Assembly (NCBI GenBank): GCA_030760725.1
Contig: JASWHV010000002.1
Location: 63,977,900-64,041,899 of the forward strand
DNA from: Neostapfia colusana
Lineage: Eukaryota > Streptophyta > Magnoliopsida > Poales > Poaceae
DNA: 64,000 nucleotides
Reading direction: 5' to 3'
The position numbers were made by a program, and so were the translations under genes. A model generated the notes under the pieces. That model was given only the letters and a program-made list of their open reading frames with translations, was not told the origin of the DNA and ran no database searches. This document shows, piece by piece, positions 59,701 through 64,000 of the stretch; positions within the stretch are counted from its first letter, which is position 1; each line of letters begins with the position of its first letter.

Positions 59701-60966
59701 GAACCCGCTTCGCTGAGATACAATGTTTGACGTCCATGAAGTGGAGAGTCCAAGTGAACACTCCTGTTCTCAATGTCCAGAACAGCATTATGGAAGGTCA
59801 GCCATGATATTCCCAATATGGCATTGATTCCTTGGTCTTCGGGAATAATAAGGGTGGTAGGATAAATTTTTCCACCCAAACAAAGTGGTGCTCGAGAGAC
59901 GACTTCATTAGTGGATATGTCCCCACCTGGCGAATGAATAAGGTAAGAACCTTTGGTGATAGTAGTGGATATCTGGTCCCGGATTACCGTTGCCCTGCTA
60001 ATGAAGTTATGTGTTGCACCAGAGTCGAATAAAATGACAACCGGCTTGTCATTTAAGGTGAACCTGCCGGCCAGAACAGGTCCTCGCTTTGGCAGATCAT
60101 CGACTGACACATAATTAACCGTCCCCACTTTGGACATAGCTTTTCTTGGCTGCCCAAGATCACTTTTTAGAACTGGACCCGCAGACATAACGTTGCTGTT
60201 CGGTTCAGTTGCTTCATTGACGTTGAGTTCATTGTCAATATGGAGGCGGACAGCACTCGGTTCAGCTGAGAAATCACCTTGATCATCTTCAACCTCTTGA
60301 GGGAAAAAGTATTCTGGTGCACCTTGTTGATACTGAGGTGCATAAGAAATAAGTTGCTGCTGCGGTGGAGGTGAATAAGACCTCTGTGGAGTAGAATAGT
60401 CATCACACACCCAGAATGATTGCACCTCTTGTGGAATCTCTCGACCGGAAGGTGAACGGATCACCAACCGATACTTCTGAGGTAGATGATTGCATTCCTC
60501 CTGTGATGAGTCCCTCTCCCTCTTTTCTTTGAGGTAGAGATTGGAATAATATTCCTGAGCGATCGCACAGCTCACAAACTCATCAAAATTCTCTTGGCTA
60601 ACTTGAGCCAATTCACATCGCAGCCTAGCGGTCAGCCCTCGGTAGAAATGATAACCCTTCAAAGATGGTGATTTCACATAGTCAGGGACATATTGAGCTA
60701 AGCAATTGAATTCCTTCGCAAACTCAATAACGCTCATGTCTCCTTGCTTTAGGTTCCAGAATTCATCATGGCTTGTTTGCATTATGCCCGCAGGAATGAA
60801 ACGGGCACGAAATGCAGCCTGAAACTCCGCCCATGTGACACGATGCCCTGCTGGTCGGATAGCGAGGTACTCTGTCACCATGCTCCCGCAAAGCCGCGAA
60901 GCTGCTAAGCGGCAAATAGAGTCTTCGAAAATTCATCACATTGGATCAACCCAAACTTGGATTCAA
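56773..60966 (-). pseudogene. Gag-pol polyprotein of element D (broken)
   Basis: Capsid sequence begins at IESKFGLIQC, so the gag N-terminus is missing. A TAG at 60905-60907 and a frame change follow, then 861 open codons (60881-58296) with the rest of gag, protease DSGA (60014-60025), RT FIDD (59082-59093) and RNase H. One lost base near 58306 shifts to the last frame (58299-56773, 508 codons) with the HHCC site, D,D35E integrase core, GPF motif and chromodomain end (EATWESEEYL). LSRK has become LSWK just before the shift. The gag shows no CCHC zinc knuckle; an acidic stretch (VEDDQGDFSAEPS) is there instead. Pol is related to elements A and B. Confidence 0.93.
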
Positions 60967-61561
60967 TGACACGTCGCTTGATCGTCGGAAGGAGCACATT
61001 GCGAAGTGTGCTGTGAGCACTCTCGAAATGGTCTCCACGGCTCGTGCTCTCCTTGAGCTTTGTGGTGAGATGCTCTGTATGAACAGCTTGGCTGTCCATC
61101 ACGGCGTTTCCCGCCCTCATCTGGAGACCGAGATTAGCCTCCGCGGGGTTGTACCTTGGGCAACTCGGGTCCGTTGCCTCCAGGTACCTCTCTTCCCCCA
61201 CATGCTGAGCCGGTCCATCCACCGGAACGAGCGTGTATGGAGTGCCCTCCATAGCCTGCACGTGCAGTTGGCAGAAACGTGACATGGTGTCACGGGCTGC
61301 CACTTGCCACATCCCTTCCGGTTGTCTTCCTCTCACTGTGACGGTGAACGGCACCCAACGGGGTGGCGTAGGTCCTGCAGGGACTTCGACATGGATTGTC
61401 CACGTCTTGTTCCCCTCTTCGCCTTCTTCCTTGGCGAAGTACTGCGGCATCTGGTTGTATCTGAAATATTGAAGCATCTGCCTCAATGCCTCCGGATAGC
61501 CGCTGCGGTGAGAACAGTGGGACACTACCCACCCGTTCTCCAACTGCTTATCTGCTGTCAT
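60967..61561 (-). pseudogene. Extra ORF upstream of gag in element D, fused into gag
   Basis: ATG at 61561 directly follows TTTTTACAG. About 198 residues, including FTVTVRGRQPEGMWQVAARD and a C-terminal helical stretch (TEHLTTKLKEST). It then joins gag in frame at IESKFG, with no stop or spacer, where T2 has about 440 bp and about 100 gag residues. The fused frame ends at TAG 60905. Position and general layout match the extra ORFs of T2 and C, with weak sequence similarity. Confidence 0.55.
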
Positions 61562-63042
61562 CTGTAAAAATATATTTGAGAAATGTCAAATATTTATTTA
61601 AACAGTAAACCATTGAGTTATAACACAAGACATGTCATTGAACCCATAAAATTTGGAAACAGTTCAAATTTTAAGCAAACTTGACTGCTGATCTGCTGTT
61701 CAACATGACAGCCCTGACCAGTTTACATTTCAACCTGATTTAGGCCATGTTAAAGGCAAAACTAATTCTGTAGCTCAACATCAAAGTTAAAGCTAACTTC
61801 AATAGCTTTCCAGAAAGTATTTGCTTGGCCTAAGATCTGTCCTGGTTCAAAAGTTATGAGATGTTAAAGTTAACAGAATTTCTGGAGAAAATTGGACAGC
61901 ACCTCCCTGCTTTAGGTACTCATTTGATCAAAGAATTCCAGTTCATTCTGCTCCTAATATCACAAAACTTTCTGTTACAAAGCTGTAACTCATCTCATAA
62001 GCTTTCCAGAACTACCTCATTTTCTATTTTTGGATTTTTAAGCAGGAAGTTATGCTTAATTTACAGAGAGTTTACAGAGAGTCTTTACTCTGTCCTGTTT
62101 TCTGGACAGTTTCAACTCTACTGCATTTTTCGAGTGGTTAAGGGATGAAACACCTCTGGACCTCAACAGATGAGTTGTAAAGCTCTTCCAAATATTTCCA
62201 GAAATGTATCATATGACCCCAACCTCGAAATAACTCAACCTCTAACCTCTGATCAACTTAAGCCCTAATTCAGCTGAAACCAGAGTACTCTGTCCTTAAC
62301 AACCTATAAGTTGAAAGCTTGTTTACTTTGAATATCCGGATTAAGGGAAGAGGTTACAGCAAAGTTTTACTGCTTTGGATCAAAACCTTCAAGTTTTTAT
62401 AATGAAGTTGTTCATTTAGTTGGGTGTGATGTCGATGCGTCACCAGAGCATGTCGGTACTACGACCTCACAAAGAAAAACCTATACCGGACTTAGCCGGC
62501 TTCGTTAATTCAGTGGCACTAAACGTCACTCGCACACGGATGCTACACGTGTACCATTTTGTGGTCAGGCTACCTGCAGGAAACTCAAGCAATCGTCAGA
62601 CGCGGCTGCACACCGAGCCCGGAATCCATACAGTTCGTACACCCGGCCGTCATCACTCGCTTGGATGTTCTCAAGCCAAACACGCCTTGAGTTACGTGTT
62701 CACGTTTCAGACCACGTGACGGGGTCTCAAAATTGCACCACGCACGCCAGGGACAGATGTTGCTCGAATACCCCAAACGACATGAAGAGTCGTAGAGGAT
62801 ACTAAAGCGGGTCGGGTTACCTGCCACCTGTGGGGCTCCACCCTTCAGCTTGTGCGCACTGGTGGACAGCGCTTACGTGTACCCCCCAAGACATAAACGT
62901 CCCGAGATACACGATTTTCTGACATAGACAAATAGGTTAGTATGCCACTTTCTATATGCTAATAACATCCTTATACGGGCTACTAACTCGTTCCTCACTG
63001 GATTTTTGAAAAAGATGACCTTTGTAGTGCGTTAAACCTCAA
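61562..63042 (-). other. Leader of element D
   Basis: About 1.5 kb with no convincing ORF. It shares with the leader of A the hairpin CACGT...ACGTG (62701-62718), the block CGTTTAGTGCCAC (62513-62525 reversed) and GTGAGG..CGTAGTACCGA (about 62452-62470 reversed). It ends in TTTTTACAG before the extra ORF. Confidence 0.65.
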
Positions 63043-63058
63043 GCGAGCTCTGATACCA
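63043..63058 (-). other. Primer binding site of element D
   Basis: Minus strand TGGTATCAGAGCTCGC, four bases from the LTR, matching initiator tRNA-Met. Confidence 0.9.
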
Positions 63059-63062
63059 GCGC

Positions 63063-64000
63063 TGACACGACCCCACGGTCTTGTCGAGCCAGGATCACGC
63101 TGAGGGGTGCTGCGTTGCACAACACCGGATAACACACATCAAAGGTACAAAGCGGAAGCCAAATTTTATTACATAAACGAGTTTATGAACATGTTTACAT
63201 CAAAATAGGTCCAGTCTACACTCACGGGCGTAGACTACGCATCAAGTTCACGTTCAGCCCTTGAACGTGTCCTTGTTAGCACACACGCACACTAACTCTG
63301 CGGCGTGCACGACCCCCACTCGACGGGGTTCCCCTCCTGGGGTTCCGTCTCCTCTTCGGGAGTCCCTTCCTCATAGAACCCTGCAAAGGCTTCAAACACA
63401 AGCAGTGAGCACGAAGGCTCAGCAAGTCTGACCCGTCTCACCTAAACATGGAACTTCTACATGAGGGTTGATGGGTTACATGAGGTAAAAATCATTTGCA
63501 AGGACTCGCCTAATTAGTAGAACCTTATTTTCAAGTTTTAGTAGCAGGTTGTGGAGAACCTTACGCTAAGGCACATGAGAGAGCAGCAATCAAACAAGAA
63601 ACGCATTTCTCTCATGTACTTTGCCCAAAGTTGAAAGGAACTTTAGTTAGCTCTAAACTACAACAAACCATTAACAAGCAAAGTCCATCTTTCAACCAGC
63701 AGCATTTTAACATGTAACTAGCCTGTTCTTTCTACGTCACGGTACAGTGAACAGGTGGTACTCACTGACCACGAGGGACGGCGATTATAATCGATTTACA
63801 CCTGCAGGGTTACCCAAATAACCCGTCACATATGCCCGTACTCGATGTTGCCTACAACAACCATCACGGACGCCGTATGCAACTACCTTTCACCCGTTAG
63901 CCAAATGTTGAATCGGTCCAATCGTCCCGAGCAAGAGGTCTCTGCACGCGCATCTCAGTGCCGCCAGCCGATTTACACCTCGAGCTCTCAACCTACCCTC
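63063..64000 (-). repeat. 5' LTR of element D, cut by the window edge
   Basis: Plus strand TGACACGACCCC onward. It matches the end of solo LTR S, reversed, over all the visible part. The poly(A) signal is at 63165-63170 and the hairpin at 63406-63421. It differs strongly from the 3' LTR of D (52810-56707), although both flank one internal region. Confidence 0.9.
63292..63380 (-). other. Terminal exon of the LTR ORF in right LTR of D
   Basis: 89 nt following GCCTTTGCAG on the minus strand, open, GFYEEGTPEEETEPQEG near the start and SCTPQS before TAG. Same length and phase as in solo LTR S, with three replacements. The partner exon lies beyond the window edge. Confidence 0.42.

Noticed and set aside
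1..64000. Host genes, tRNA genes, DNA transposons
   Set aside because: I looked for conserved plant protein domains, tRNA-like cloverleaf boxes and terminal inverted repeats with target duplications and found none that hold up by eye. A BLASTX, tRNAscan-SE and TIR search would be the decisive check.

Overview
The window is a stretch of plant, almost certainly grass, intergenic DNA built from nested long-terminal-repeat (LTR) retrotransposons. I found no host protein-coding gene, rRNA, tRNA or CRISPR array. The plant call rests on Ty3/gypsy chromovirus polyproteins with a C-terminal chromodomain, LTRs of 3-4 kb, primer sites reading TGGTATCAGAG (the 3' end of plant initiator tRNA-Met), and insertion inside insertion. 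Grass is an inference from style and base composition; I cannot name a species.

Layout. Element names are mine. 1-3396 is an LTR of family T. 3397-13515 is element A (leader, gag-pol, 3' LTR). 13516-20259 is element B (3' half of pol, 3' LTR). 20260-25853 is element C on the minus strand (gag, an extra ORF, 5' LTR). 25854-26723, 30811-31602 and 44307-44877 are one Ty1/copia element H, split by a 4.1-kb solo LTR S (26724-30805, duplication CTTTG) and by a complete family-T element T2 (31603-44301, duplication TCACA). 44878-46201 and 50794-51004 are an LTR of element I, split by the small non-autonomous element G (46202-50788, duplication CTGTG). 51005-52809 is LTR J. 52810 to the right edge is element D on the minus strand. 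Junctions suggest the order I > H > C > B > A > T1 on the left, with G, J and D also landing in I or J.

Every gag-pol copy is broken by stop codons or small indels. T2 is the best preserved: near-identical LTRs, perfect duplication and a 1321-codon open frame, but with two frame breaks near the integrase C-terminus.

The most unusual signal is inside the LTRs. Families T, A/B, S and C share a TATA-type promoter, a short Glu/Gln-rich exon (69-84 nt) ending at an AAG|GCAAG-type (GC) splice donor, an intron of 1.0-1.2 kb, a small covarying hairpin just upstream of a CAG/TAG acceptor, a short terminal exon in matching phase with a stop codon, and then AATAAA. In J and I only the first exon survives; in the right LTR of D only the last exon lies in the window. 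These long LTRs look like small spliced genes. The ATGs of gag and of the extra ORF also directly follow AG acceptors in all elements where they are visible, which suggests that splicing organises expression of the whole lineage.
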